Of a stretch of 64,000 nucleotides of DNA, positions 13,705 to 23,438 are shown piece by piece. A program made the translations under genes and the position numbers. Location: NCBI GenBank assembly GCA_006503535.1, contig QYRS01000001.1:372001-436000 (forward strand), given 5' to 3'. Position 1 is the first letter of the stretch; each line of letters begins with the position of its first letter. Under the pieces are notes generated by a model, which did not search any database, had not been told where the DNA came from, and was given only the letters and a program-made list of their open reading frames with translations. Origin of the DNA: Arthrinium phaeospermum. Lineage: Eukaryota; Ascomycota; Sordariomycetes; Amphisphaeriales; Apiosporaceae.

Positions 13705-13774
13705 AGGGGTGTTCCTGTATCACAGACTATTACGATTGTGATACCCCTGAATTTATAAGTTTGCCTATAAAAAG
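13705..13774 (+). promoter_or_regulatory. Promoter-like element: inverted repeat next to a TATA box
   Basis: An inverted repeat GTATCACA (13717-13724) / TGTGATAC (13737-13744) is extended outside by AGGGGT and CCCCT. It stands about 20 bases upstream of a good TATA box (TATAAAAAG, 13766-13774). A pyrimidine-rich leader and an ATG at 13842 follow. No full gene is attached, and transcription from here would run into the 3' end of the GH92 gene. Confidence 0.4.
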
Positions 13775-13841
13775 GGAGTTCTGTCCCGCCGTTCAACCGC
13801 TATTCGACTAGAGCTTCATTCTATATCCTCGTCTATTCATT

Positions 13842-13928
13842 ATGAGCGATGTCATATGGCCCACAGAAGGTACCCGAGCATACCTAACGGGTATTACTAT
13901 GTATCCATCAAAAGTACAGTCCACTTGA
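13842..13928 (+). CDS. Very short open frame (28 codons) behind the TATA box
   Basis: ATG 13842 to TGA 13926-13928, beginning MSDVIWPTEGTRAY. It lies 68 bases after the TATA box, where a start codon would be expected, but there is no similarity, no cysteine pattern and no signal peptide. It may be a decayed gene start, a leader frame of a non-coding transcript or chance. Confidence 0.15.
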   Translation: MSDVIWPTEGTRAYLTGITMYPSKVQST

Positions 13929-14019
13929 CCAGTATGACAACACCTCGCCAGAGGAATCTAGGATCGGTAGAGCATTAGGAAACTGGAAAAGGAGAAGGGT
14001 GGTTTGGATACGACAACCC

Positions 14020-16424
14020 CTAGACGAAACCCCCGGTGCTGACACTGCTGGGCTCCTGCCCGTCGCACCCCGACCTCTCCTCGGCCGTCATGACGAACTC
14101 GACATCGCGCGCCGCGAACAACTGCTCGAAATCCACGCGGCACCGCCCCACCGCAACCCCATCCAGCCTCAACGTCTCCACGAAAGCCCGGCTGCCCTGC
14201 GGGACATCGCGCGCCAAGCTCGCGGGGTCGAACCCCGTGACCCGCACTTTCATATCGCCCAACAGCTCGTTGCGGATCGCGTACCCGGGCACGAAGGGCG
14301 ACAGGACCAGCATCTCCCCCGACGCGGGCACGGGGTAGAGCCCCAACAGGTGCCAGACCAGCAGGCTGGCCATGGCGGCGTTGTCGTCGTTGCCGGGAAG
14401 CCCGCCGCGCGTGAGGTTGAAGTGGTCGTAGACGATGCGGCGGACCTGCCGGACCGACTCGGCGGGCCGGCCGACGTGGTGGAAGAGCGTGGGGGTCTGG
14501 AAGCTCGGCTCGTTGCCGGGGAGGTAGTAGCCCGCGTCGAAGAAGTGGTGGAGCCTTTTCGCGAACGTTTCATTCTTTTTGTTCGGCTGGTCAGCGCCCA
14601 AGACCGAGATCAGCCCCGCCACGTCGTGCGGCGCGTACAGGCTGTACTCCCAGCTCGAGCTCTCGTAGATGCCGAACGTGTTGGTCGACTGGGTGCTGCA
14701 CTCGTGCGAGCTGTTGGTGTCGAGGGGGCTGCAGTCCACGGGGTTGGACCCGGGCGCGAAGGTGCCGTTGGGGAACCGCCGCGCCACGAAGCTGCGGTAG
14801 CCGTCGGATTCCAGGTTCGGGTCGAAGTTGTGGCGGCACGATAGGCTGCGCTCGAAGAGGGCCCCGGCTTCATCCGACTTGTTGAGGGTGCGCGCCGCCA
14901 TGCCGGCCGCGAAGTCGCCAAAGGCGTACTCGAGCCCCCGGCTGGCCTCGCGCGTCCGTTGGCCCGTGCTGCCGCTCTCGAGGTAGTTGTAGGCCACGTA
15001 GCCCAGCGTCTTGTACGACTCCTGCCGGCGGCCCGTGTAGTCCCAGTTGGCCGGCGTGGCCTCGATATCGTGCTCGAGCGCCTGCCAGAACTCGTCCAGG
15101 TCGACGCCCAGCGCGGCGGCGTGGTCGGCGTACTTGACGACGAAGTCGGCGACGATGGGCACGGCGTTGTTGCCGCCCTGCGTCCAGCCCAGCACGTTGT
15201 CGCGGCGGGCATCTGGGCCATCTCGCGCGGCGAGGTCAGGGCCAGGAGGGGGAAGAGGGTGCGGTACGTGTCCCAGCTGCAGTACAGGCCGTCGAAGTAG
15301 GGGTGCTTCGAGTCCGTGTAGGGCGGGGGCGCGTTGCCGGTGGCGTTGTTGGGCGACAGGAAGGTGCGGTAGAAGGAGGTGTAGAACAGGCGCCGGATGT
15401 AGTCGGACGTGCCGTTGGATAGCACGATGCGGCCCAGCTTGTCCTCCCATTGGGTGTTGCTGTCCATCACGACCTTGTCAAAATCTGGCTGGGGAATTTC
15501 GCGCTCCATGTTCTCGCACGCGCGCTGGGCCGAGGTAAAGGAAACGCCGCGGCGTACTAGGATGGACTGGTTTTCGCTAGATGGGGTGGCAAAACGCACC
15601 AGGGCACCGGCTTGAAGCGGTTGGATAAAGTCGGGTCTTCGAAGGCGCTCGGCCACGGGCGGCAGGTCCCAGAAATCCATGTCGTCGCGACGGGCATCCA
15701 TGCCGTTGACGTTGCCCCCGAAGAGGGTGCGGTCGGTGATGGAACCAGCAAGAGATAAGTCTACACACTGAAACGCTGGGTAGCTGAACTGGCTGGGCCC
15801 GAAGCTGCTGCGCCATGTGCCGTTCATGATGACCCGTTGCGCCGGCCAGTCGGCTTGCATCTGCCCATAGAGGAACGAATGCGGCGAGTCGTCGGTCCAG
15901 TCCAGCACCAGCGTCGGCGCCGACCCCGGGGGGAAGCTGTACCGCTCCAGCGACGAAGCCTGAGTCGAAGCCAACTCGATCCGCACCCCGTTGACGAGCT
16001 CGGTGCTAAAGTAGCCGGGAAACCCCGTATCATTCCTCCCGTCCCCGACGCGGCGCAGGGCCCGCGGCTCCTCGAGCGTCGGGCACTCGGCGAAGCCGCC
16101 GCAGACGACGGGCATGATGCAGAAGTTGCCGAAGCTGCCCTCGGAGCTGCCCGTGCCCGAGTCGTGCAGCGGCGAGACGCCGCGCGCCAGCTCCGTCGAC
16201 TCGGAGACGTAGCCCGCGGGCGAGTAGCCCGCCACCTGCAGCGTCACTTTCGCCATGCCGAACGGCACGGCGGCGCCCGCGAAGACGTTGCCTGGGTTGT
16301 CGTTTTGGGCCGTGCCCGTGAAGACGTTGACGTACTGCGTCAGGGGGCCGGGGCCTACTCCTGCCACAGTAGGGACTGATAACATGGCAATGGCCGCCAC
16401 ACTCTTTCCACGGTCGAAGAACAT
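14020..16424 (-). pseudogene. GH92 alpha-1,2-mannosidase, secreted, frame broken by an internal deletion
   Basis: ATG 16424 starts a signal peptide (MFFDRGKSVAAIAMLSVPTVAG) followed by the GH92 N-terminal domain (TGTAQNDNPGNVFAGAAVPFGM, SPLHDSGTGSS) and the catalytic domain (YCSWDTYRTLFPLL). After SPREMAQM, at about 15213-15222, the frame switches. The second frame resumes at DNVLGWTQGGNNAVPIVADF and runs through the active-site block GLPGNDDNAAM to TAG 14020. In fungal GH92 proteins about 16-18 residues, including a conserved GW-x-PEC segment, lie between these two points; here they are missing. So roughly 50 bases are deleted with a frame change, and no GT/AG pair can restore the segment. 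The enzyme would trim mannose from N-glycans outside the cell. It is either a pseudogene or an assembly collapse. Codon use is strongly GC-biased, so the gene was intact recently. Confidence 0.8.
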
Positions 16425-16872
16425 CGTGATGGGTTTTAGGCACGGATATCGGGTATGTGCAGCGAGCGACAGTGTGGATGGCGAGCGGAGGAAGAGAGGG
16501 GGTTTGATTGAATCAGCGCGGCAGCGGCGGTCGGGGTCGCACATGAGTTGGCTGCCGGCTTGAGACCTCACGGGTCGCTCCCGAGTCGCTCTGCATATGC
16601 AGGTTCCCAGTTGCGGGGTCGGGTGCGGCCTGTCTTGTCTTACACGGGCGAGGTTACATCGCACCTCGGAGCTAGAGGGGACCAGAACCAGTGGAGCCGA
16701 GTATATTAGATTACTTCAGTGAACTAGTCAAAAGCTTATGATGGTTCTTGCATATCTGATTGGCTCAACAGTCGAAAAAGGGGTAACATGGTTCATCTAA
16801 TGTTCTCTTGGTACGACGTTCATTTCATCTGGCCAGTGCCCATACGGCATAGCATGAAGGTGAGGATTTGTT
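16425..16872. other. Promoter side of the GH92 gene
   Basis: Contains the GH92 upstream region and the tail of the decayed gene that follows. An open frame continues upstream of ATG 16424 to 16664, but the signal peptide makes 16424 the better start. Nothing else is seen. Confidence 0.5.
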
Positions 16873-17640
16873 CTAGTGGAACAATCCGTCCAAGGTATGG
16901 GTTAAATGTTCCTCGAACATTTCCACCACTAGCTCATTCACATTACGAACCAAGTCGTCTATGTTAGGATTAAGATCAGGATTATAGAACCGACTGATAG
17001 AATGGGTGGGATCATCACCCGGGGACACCAGTGCCACCCGCATGCCCTTACCCGACCCGCGGTATCGTATGAAGTTTTCTCGCCCGAGCCACGGGGCCTA
17101 CGCCCATCGTCTTGGAGAGTGCACTCAAACCCGTCACGATAGTGCATCATGAACTGGCGAATGAGAAGCAGTAAGAATCTCAAGTGAGGGCAGCCCACTA
17201 ACCATGAGCTGGCGTAAGAGCGTGTTGGCTTCGCGCTGTGTCACATCCTAGTCATCTGTCATCAGAGACACCAGGCTCATATGGAGACCGGCCACAATAT
17301 TGGGGAAGGTGGCGGGCGCGACTCTTTTAAAGCCGTGGAGCGTTAATTGGTTGAGCCGACGGAAGGCGCGGTGAGCTGCTCAATTGCTCAGAAAAAGACG
17401 TCGTCGGCGCTGTAGCCTGGGTGTTGGGGATTCTAAGGATGATGAACTCTCAGTCGTACTGGTCATTTCGACCAGGAGTCTGACCACGGGCAATTCAAAT
17501 ATCCAGTTCATCCTTGGGTGCTTGAGGCACGTTGCCCACGACCTGGCAAGGCACGTAACGCTATCGTTGTGTTCACCACGTTCTCGACTGGGTAACGAAA
17601 GAAGTTAACAGTACTTCGCTGGATCTAGATCCTCTTTCAT
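16873..17640 (-). pseudogene. Decayed gene of unknown family
   Basis: One minus-strand frame reads like coding sequence over most of this stretch but is broken by stops. Clear blocks are: WIFELPVVRLLVEMT; LNQLTLHGFKRVAPATF then PNIVAGLHMSLVSLM; DVTQREANTLLRQLM; APWLGRENFIRY; MRVALVSPGDDPTHSISRFY; and NIDDLVRNVNELVVEMFEE, ending at TAG 16873-16875. Stops include a TAG between MTDD and DVTQ (fits CAG to TAG), a TGA before AAHRAF and a TAA near 17605. A GTTAGT..TAG intron of about 108 bases (17205-17098) would join LLRQLM to APWLGREN; without it three more stops appear. I do not recognise the family. The 5' limit is uncertain. Confidence 0.55.
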
Positions 17641-18337
17641 TTGTTTCTGCCGGGAAACCTTGGTACGAATCGAAAAAAAAGAAAGAAGAAAGAAGAAAGA
17701 AGATAATCATCTCATTCGACCACCAAAGATAGCAAGATATAACGCGTGCTAAGTGGGTTGGGTGTGCTAGCTACGACCTCGTTCCAAAGCAGACGGCTCT
17801 CGAGGGTCATCGACCTATCAAGCGTGTCTGATGAGGTACGCCATGATTCATACGAGGTTGGTGCTGCCTGTGAGATGGTTGGCTATGGCTGAACTGCTGA
17901 TTACGCGATGAGCTGGAGGGTCGGTGTAAAAATAGTAACGATAGTCATTCATGTAAGCGACACTTGGCTGGTTATTCAAGGCTTGTAGTGTCCCGAAGGC
18001 TTAGTTGATATCCACATAAGCACTTCAAAATTCAATATCTGTATTTGTCATCCATCTCGTGACACGTAGTGCTGACCAGCCACGTAGTGGAGATGGATGG
18101 CCATGACAGCAGACCTAGTGTCAGACGATCCATGGACTTGCTAAGGCGTAAGAACAGAACATCAAGACCACAAGATGGCTACTTAACGAAACGGGGTTCC
18201 GAGTCCGGTTTCAATATCTTCTGTCCACATCACTCCATTTCCACAATCACAACATCCGTACATAACTCACCATCTTTATCTACATTCAATTCCCCCCGTC
18301 TTGCAACATACGCCAGGCTCCGTTTGCTGCACCAAAT
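17641..18337. other. Intergenic; simple repeat and 5' region of a small secreted-protein gene
   Basis: A purine microsatellite (GAAA/GAA units) occupies about 17671-17705. A block at 17637-17680 is similar to 23293-23332 and is described under findings. From about 18220 the plus strand becomes pyrimidine-rich, like a leader for the ATG at 18338. No gene is seen. Confidence 0.5.
17671..17705. repeat. GAAA/GAA microsatellite
   Basis: Imperfect run of GAAA and GAA units following a run of eight or more A. Confidence 0.8.
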
Positions 18338-18633
18338 ATGCAGTGGAATCTCTTGGCCATCGTGGCTCTCGGCTGTCTGGTAAATGCCCTACCCATCCCT
18401 GAGCAGACAGTTGCTCTCAATGGGCAAATCGACAACACTTGGTTAGAAGTGACCTAAAGCACGCCAACGAGGAAAGCCGCGGCATCAATCTCACTAGCGA
18501 CAAGATGTCCGTTCACTGCAACGCCAAGTGCGGTGACAACAAGCCCGGTGTGGCGCCGGCGCCCAATGATCAGAGGGCAGCCCACGTCGAGCCCAGCAAC
18601 TCGGATACCTTGGTCGCTGCTGTTTGCCCATAG
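18338..18633 (+). CDS. Small secreted-protein candidate (frame break or short intron)
   Basis: ATG 18338 opens a classic signal peptide, MQWNLLAIVALGCLVNA, followed by a propeptide-like LPIPEQ. That frame stops at 18455. The neighbouring frame then reads HANEESRGINLTSDKMSVHCNAKCG to a TAG at 18631-18633, with C, C and C-terminal CP residues. Two models fit. In one, a GTAAAT..AAG intron at 18380-18458 gives about 71 residues, fusing GCL to HANEES. In the other, a one-base frame break near 18442 gives a protein of about 98 residues. The CT-rich leader supports transcription. Role unknown; effector-like by size and secretion only. Confidence 0.45.
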
Positions 18634-20132
18634 CTACTTCAGATATCGAGTAAAACTGTTCAACGCTGCGTCGATCATAAGTAGAGAGTCAGGTTCCCTG
18701 GGGTACGCCAAAATTAAGGGGCCAAGGGCGTTGGACTTCTTCTCATTCATTCATTTATTAGTTTGGTGTTTCTACTTCCATTGACCTGTCAATTGAGGCC
18801 TCGGTTGGCGGTTCAACTGAGTTTTGTATTGGATCCAGTAGAATATATGCTCTATGTCACCCTGCTGACAACATTTGAATTTCGTTGTTACTCTTTGAAT
18901 TTTGCTGCAGTCACAGGCGGCAAATCCATCGGGTGGCAGCTGGTCAGTCACCTTCGATAATGAAAAGGTGTGAAGGTATCGTGGCATCGACTTCAACAAG
19001 TGTGCTTGTGGTGCCTAGGGGCATGTTTCATCGCGCTCTACGACTGAATGGATCGACGCGAATTGCTAGATGAAACTCAAGAGTGTCCTGTTGCACCTGA
19101 GTCGTTCAAGAGAACCATGATATATCTGGGACAGAAGCACCACAGGCGCTTACAGTACAGAAACGCCTTGATGTAAAAGCCAGAGTGCAAATGACCTACA
19201 GCTTGATCTTCAAGCCCGGGAACAAGCACGAAGGTAGTGCCCGATCATGCCTGGCGGCTGAAGGTAGTCTGGTACTCATCACTCTTGGTCAGGCCGTAGT
19301 CACCTTCTCAAGCCGCCGTCACCCAAAAGCCTACGACCTTCCCATCATAGACTTACATCCATGATTCCCATAGTGCTACCATGCCTGATAAGAACGAGCT
19401 TCTACCCCGATAGCATAGTCATTATGATAAAACAAAGTGAGCCCCTGTTGCCACTGTCTCCGAAAACTCACACTGTTCCCATCTGGAGGAAAGGGTCAGG
19501 CTTACGGGGACTTGAGCTGAGCAGCTGAACCTGAGTCAGCGAAACAGCTACCCGAAATTAGAGATGATCTCACTATTTTCGGAACCGAATACGGATTTTC
19601 GTATTCGTCATATTCGGAAAGAAGTGGAGACATATAGTTGAGATGAATAACTGTCAAGGGGGTAGCCCTGAGACCTTGAAACGCCAACCAGGTCAATCAA
19701 AAGCTTGTCTTGGCGCTGGGGTCGGCAATAGTTGACAGTTCTACGGTTGCGTTGACCATTCATCAATCAGCTGAGTTTCAAGGAGTACAATGCGAATTTT
19801 ATCCGCCGGCTGGGATTGCAGCCCTGGCTTTTCCACCAGCGGACCGGCCGAAAGCTATCGGCGAAGTCACCGGCGCTGCCGTCGAAATAGAGATAACGTT
19901 CCGGGAGGACGAGCGTTCGGCCGAGCGTGCGTTGCAGGACCGAGCGTAAGTCGTATCGCACACACCAAGTTTGCCCTAGGCCACCGCCAACGGGAACCCC
20001 CTCGAAATCCAAACGAGACGGGTTAGGGGAAACTTTTGCCTTGGGTGCGCCGGATGATACGCCAGATTCGTAGGAAGATAAGATTACTTTCTAGAATTCA
20101 GTACGAGTGTTTTCGAGTTACGTAAATGATCG
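18634..20132. other. Intergenic with fragments of possible secreted-protein genes
   Basis: At 18908-19017 the plus strand reads NPSGGSWSVTFDNEKV, stop, RYRGIDFNKCACGA, resembling a broken piece of a small secreted protein. At 19710-20080 both strands are open: plus frame 19710-19949 and a minus frame from about 20081 to 19767. Neither has a clear start or a recognised family, so neither is called. Confidence 0.4.
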
Positions 20133-22268
20133 CTAGGTTAAATCCCGGCCTCGGTAGCTCGGATCTCGACTCAGGATGGATGAACTCGGCCGTCCCACAC
20201 TTATTGGGGATAGACGATATTTGCCAATCGAGGAAATCCCACCACTCATCTTCGCCCTCTCCTTCTCCCCCTCATTCTCTACTTCGACGCTCTCACGGAC
20301 GTTCAACCTCCTCTGCGAACTCGCGTCGCTCTCTGTCACCGCCCGTCCGTCCTGAAGCTTCATAGATCTCCTCCGCGCATCCGCAAACGACCGCTTCCAA
20401 CTCCGCACCTCGCCCCCGTGATCCTTCCCGTCTCCGTCTCCCCCCAACGCCCACTTCTCCTCGTCGGAGGGCCCGTCCCGGACCTTGACCCGCCGGCGCG
20501 CGCCCGCAAACGACTTCTTCCAGCTGCCGACCTCGTCCGCGGGCTTCTTCATCTTGACCCAGACCTCCTGGCGCAGGTAGACGAACCAGTAGAGGTCCCA
20601 GAACGCCGCCGTGGCCAAGCTCAGAAACCACGAGAGCCATAGCAGCACCAGCGCGCCCGCGCCCAGCCCGGCCCGGACCGAGACGGCCTTGCCGACGTCG
20701 TTGGCCAGATCCCGAATCACGGCCATGGCGAGGGTGCTGGCGACGGCGCCGACGAGCAGGGAGCCGGGGGTGAGGGAGGCGAAGACGATGTTGGCCGTGA
20801 CGAGGGGCCGGGAGTCGGGCCGCAGGAAGACGGCGGGCGCGAGCGCGAAGTTGAGGACCGAGGTCGCCAGGCTGATGTACAGCGAGACCTGGTTCACCGT
20901 CGTGATGAAGTCGAGCGCCACGGTCGCGCTGCGGAGGTCGACGCTGCCGGGCTCGAGGAAGGGGAAGGTGACGTTGGTCGTGCCGAGGACGAAGAAGGTG
21001 GTGCGGTTGGCGGGGGCCTCGCCGCTGGCTGCCGGATATCAACAGTTGTTAGTCGGGAAGTCCCCCTTTTGAATTTGCTTTATCTTGATCTTTTCCTTTT
21101 ATTTCTCTCAAAATCATCAGGACCACTACCGGAAAGATATAGGCAAACTTACGTTTCGTCAAATCTTTGATACTCCCACAAGCCGAGTACTGCACCGTGG
21201 TGGGATCGCTCCTGTTGCGCAGGTTACCCCGGCAGATGTTGGAATAATAAACATCGTACCGGTCCTCGATGCCGACCACGTCGCGGACCTCCTGGACGCC
21301 GCGCAGGATGAACTGCTGGATCTTGTCGTTGACCTCGGCCGTCAGGCCGCGCAGGAGGCCCGTCAGGAACCGGTCGACCCCCGGCGCCAGCTTGACCAGG
21401 TCGTCGACGAAGCGGTTCTCGAAGTTCTTGAGCAGGCTCGTGAGGAACCGATCGATCCCGCCCCGCAGGCTGCCGAAGAACTTGTTGACGCCCGTGTCGT
21501 CGGGCTCGGCGGGGATGGGGTCGTCGCCGCCGGTGGCGGTGGCGGCTTGTCCCAGGTTCGGTAGGTTTGGGAGGAGGTTGCCGAGTTCGCCAAGGAGGCC
21601 GCCGTTGCTGTCGCCACTGTTATCTGAGCCCGACCCTGAACCCGACCCAGACCCTGTGTTGGATCCAGAACCGGAGCCAGAGCCGGATCCTGAGCCTGAA
21701 TTATTGAAGAGGTCTGGTATGAAGTCCGGTATAAGGTTTCCGAGATCGTCAAGCAGACCGCCGGTGCTAGTGGGAGTGCTGGTAGCAGTGCCCGTAGGAG
21801 AGCCAGCGGTTGTGCCAGTAGGAATGGCAGTACCGATTCCGTTGCCCGTGTCTCCACCAGTATTACCAGTGTCGGTTCCGTTGTTCTGGCCAGCTCTTTG
21901 CGCATTGTCGGCATTTTTGACTACAATGATTCTCTCGAATACATGGGATGTGTCTATCTGCAGGAGTGAGAATTTGGTCAGTCACGGCGAAGCTGTATTG
22001 AAAGTCTCGTCGGGTCATACACCAGCCAGGCCTTGTTTGTTATGATAGATGGACTTACACTAAGGAGAAAGTACCCGGGGTTCTGCGCGAAGTCAGCCCC
22101 CGCGTTGAGGAGGATGAGGTGAAAGGCGAAGGCGATCGCGGAGGTGACGAAGGGAATGAAAATGATGAACCGGAACCGCAGCCTCGGCGTTTCTCTCGAC
22201 TTGACCCCTTTTCTTGAGGAGCTGTTGCGTATACTCGCTTCGACTTGAGACTTGGACAGCATGTTCAT
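20133..22268 (-). CDS. SUR7/PalI-family plasma-membrane protein, 636 residues
   Basis: Three exons (22268-22059, 21957-21153, 21028-20133) with introns of 101 and 124 bases and continuous phase. Layout: short basic N-terminus, TM1 at about 32-52 (FRFIIFIPFVTSAIAFAF), a very long extracellular loop, then TM2 (VSLYISLATSVLNFAL), TM3 (SLLVGAVASTLAMAVI) and TM4 (LVLLWLSWFLSLATAAFW) and a basic/acidic cytosolic tail. The loop has Thr/Gly/Ser-rich sequence with SG dipeptide repeats, amphipathic DRFLTGLLRGL repeats and the paired cysteines of this family (YYSNICRGN, YSACGS). SUR7/PalI proteins sit in eisosome-like cortical patches or act in pH sensing; which branch this is cannot be told. The loop is longer than is usual for SUR7. 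Confidence 0.8.
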
Positions 22269-23438
22269 CAACTTCTTTTCCGTAACTCCCCCATGTGATG
22301 GTGAGGATAACAGAGACAGTGTGTGAGAAGAGAAAGAATGTGTGCGTGTCCAAGACGACGAAGTTCAATCCAAATGGGCGAACACACCCGCGGTGTTTAT
22401 TATCTCGAGGTTGCATGAATTGCTGACATTTATCGTCTTTCCTTTCGGCACACACGTCATTGGCGACGAGGAGGGATGACCGATGTTGCTGGTGTCTCGA
22501 CCAAGACTCTGCCTGAAGAAAGCGGGTCGCTTCCCGGGCTTGGCGCTGGGCTACCAGAAAACCCCATGCACCTACGAGTCAACACAGGTGCGCGTCACAT
22601 TATCCGAAACAGGAACAAACCGAGTCTTTGATTTACGGCAGGTGGTGGTGCACATCAAACTATTCCCCGACTCGAGGCCTTTTGTAGCGCTGTCGTTCAA
22701 TTGGAAAACATGACAAGCGACGACTATTACCAATGAGTGTGGTAATATGTATGGTATCGTAATCCCGCCTTCCAATGAAAATATCAGATGTTTAGAGGCC
22801 CGCTCCCTGCGAAATCTGACAATCCAGGGTCTGTTGTCCTTGCCCACCCCCCTGGGTCAATCTTGCAGGGCGCCGGGGTCCGGGCCAGTCGCCGGCAGTA
22901 GCAGACTGTGTTGCGATTGGCTCGTCAGATTCGATCCCCAGATTGGCCTTCATTTGTCGTTGGATAGCCAAAAATTGTTTCACCAGGTAATACTGCGGTA
23001 TTTGACCCCCCCCCCCCCCCCCCCCCTAGCTCTAAAATCAACCCAGTTAATAAACTATACAAAGTGGGGCGTGATAATGGTAGGGGAGTAGAATGGGTGG
23101 AGTGGCCATCGTTGTGCCTACAGCCATTGGAAAAAAGCCGTGCTGTTTCCCCCAACGACGACTATACGAGTCGAGTTTCGCTTCATGGTGCTTTTGATTC
23201 GCTGCTGTGTCTTTACTCTAATACAGAGTCTGATACAATTATACCCCTATATTTCAAGAACTATATACGCCGAGGTACCCCACCCTTTGTGACTCTTTTG
23301 TTTCTGCCGGGGAGCCTTGGTATGAAACGAAAAGACAAAGCGAAAAGAGTATAGTAAATTATTCTGCCTCTTTCGAGAACTTCTCGGAAATGCCTACACC
23401 TGCTCCCTGTTGGGACTGCTCCCGTTCATGAAGAAGAC
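22269..23438. other. Intergenic; promoter of the SUR7/PalI gene
   Basis: Holds a 21-base C tract (23006-23026) and a repeat-like block at 23293-23332. Only short open frames without motifs otherwise. Confidence 0.55.
23006..23026. repeat. Poly-C tract of 21 bases
   Basis: Uninterrupted run of C directly visible. Such runs are often unstable and can be mis-sized in assemblies. Confidence 0.9.

Larger units (their letters stand above)
10052..14019. other. Four-kb intergenic region, mostly featureless
   Basis: No protein family, splice-supported frame or RNA gene was found on either strand. Hydrophobic frames near 11313-11576 (-) are compositionally biased and lack homologous motifs. The only structured element is a promoter-like site at 13705-13774 followed by a 28-codon frame at 13842, listed separately. 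Confidence 0.5.

Noticed and set aside
13999..14844. 281-codon plus-strand frame opposite GH92
   Set aside because: Shadow of the high-GC GH92 coding strand; Arg/His/Val-rich with no start signals.
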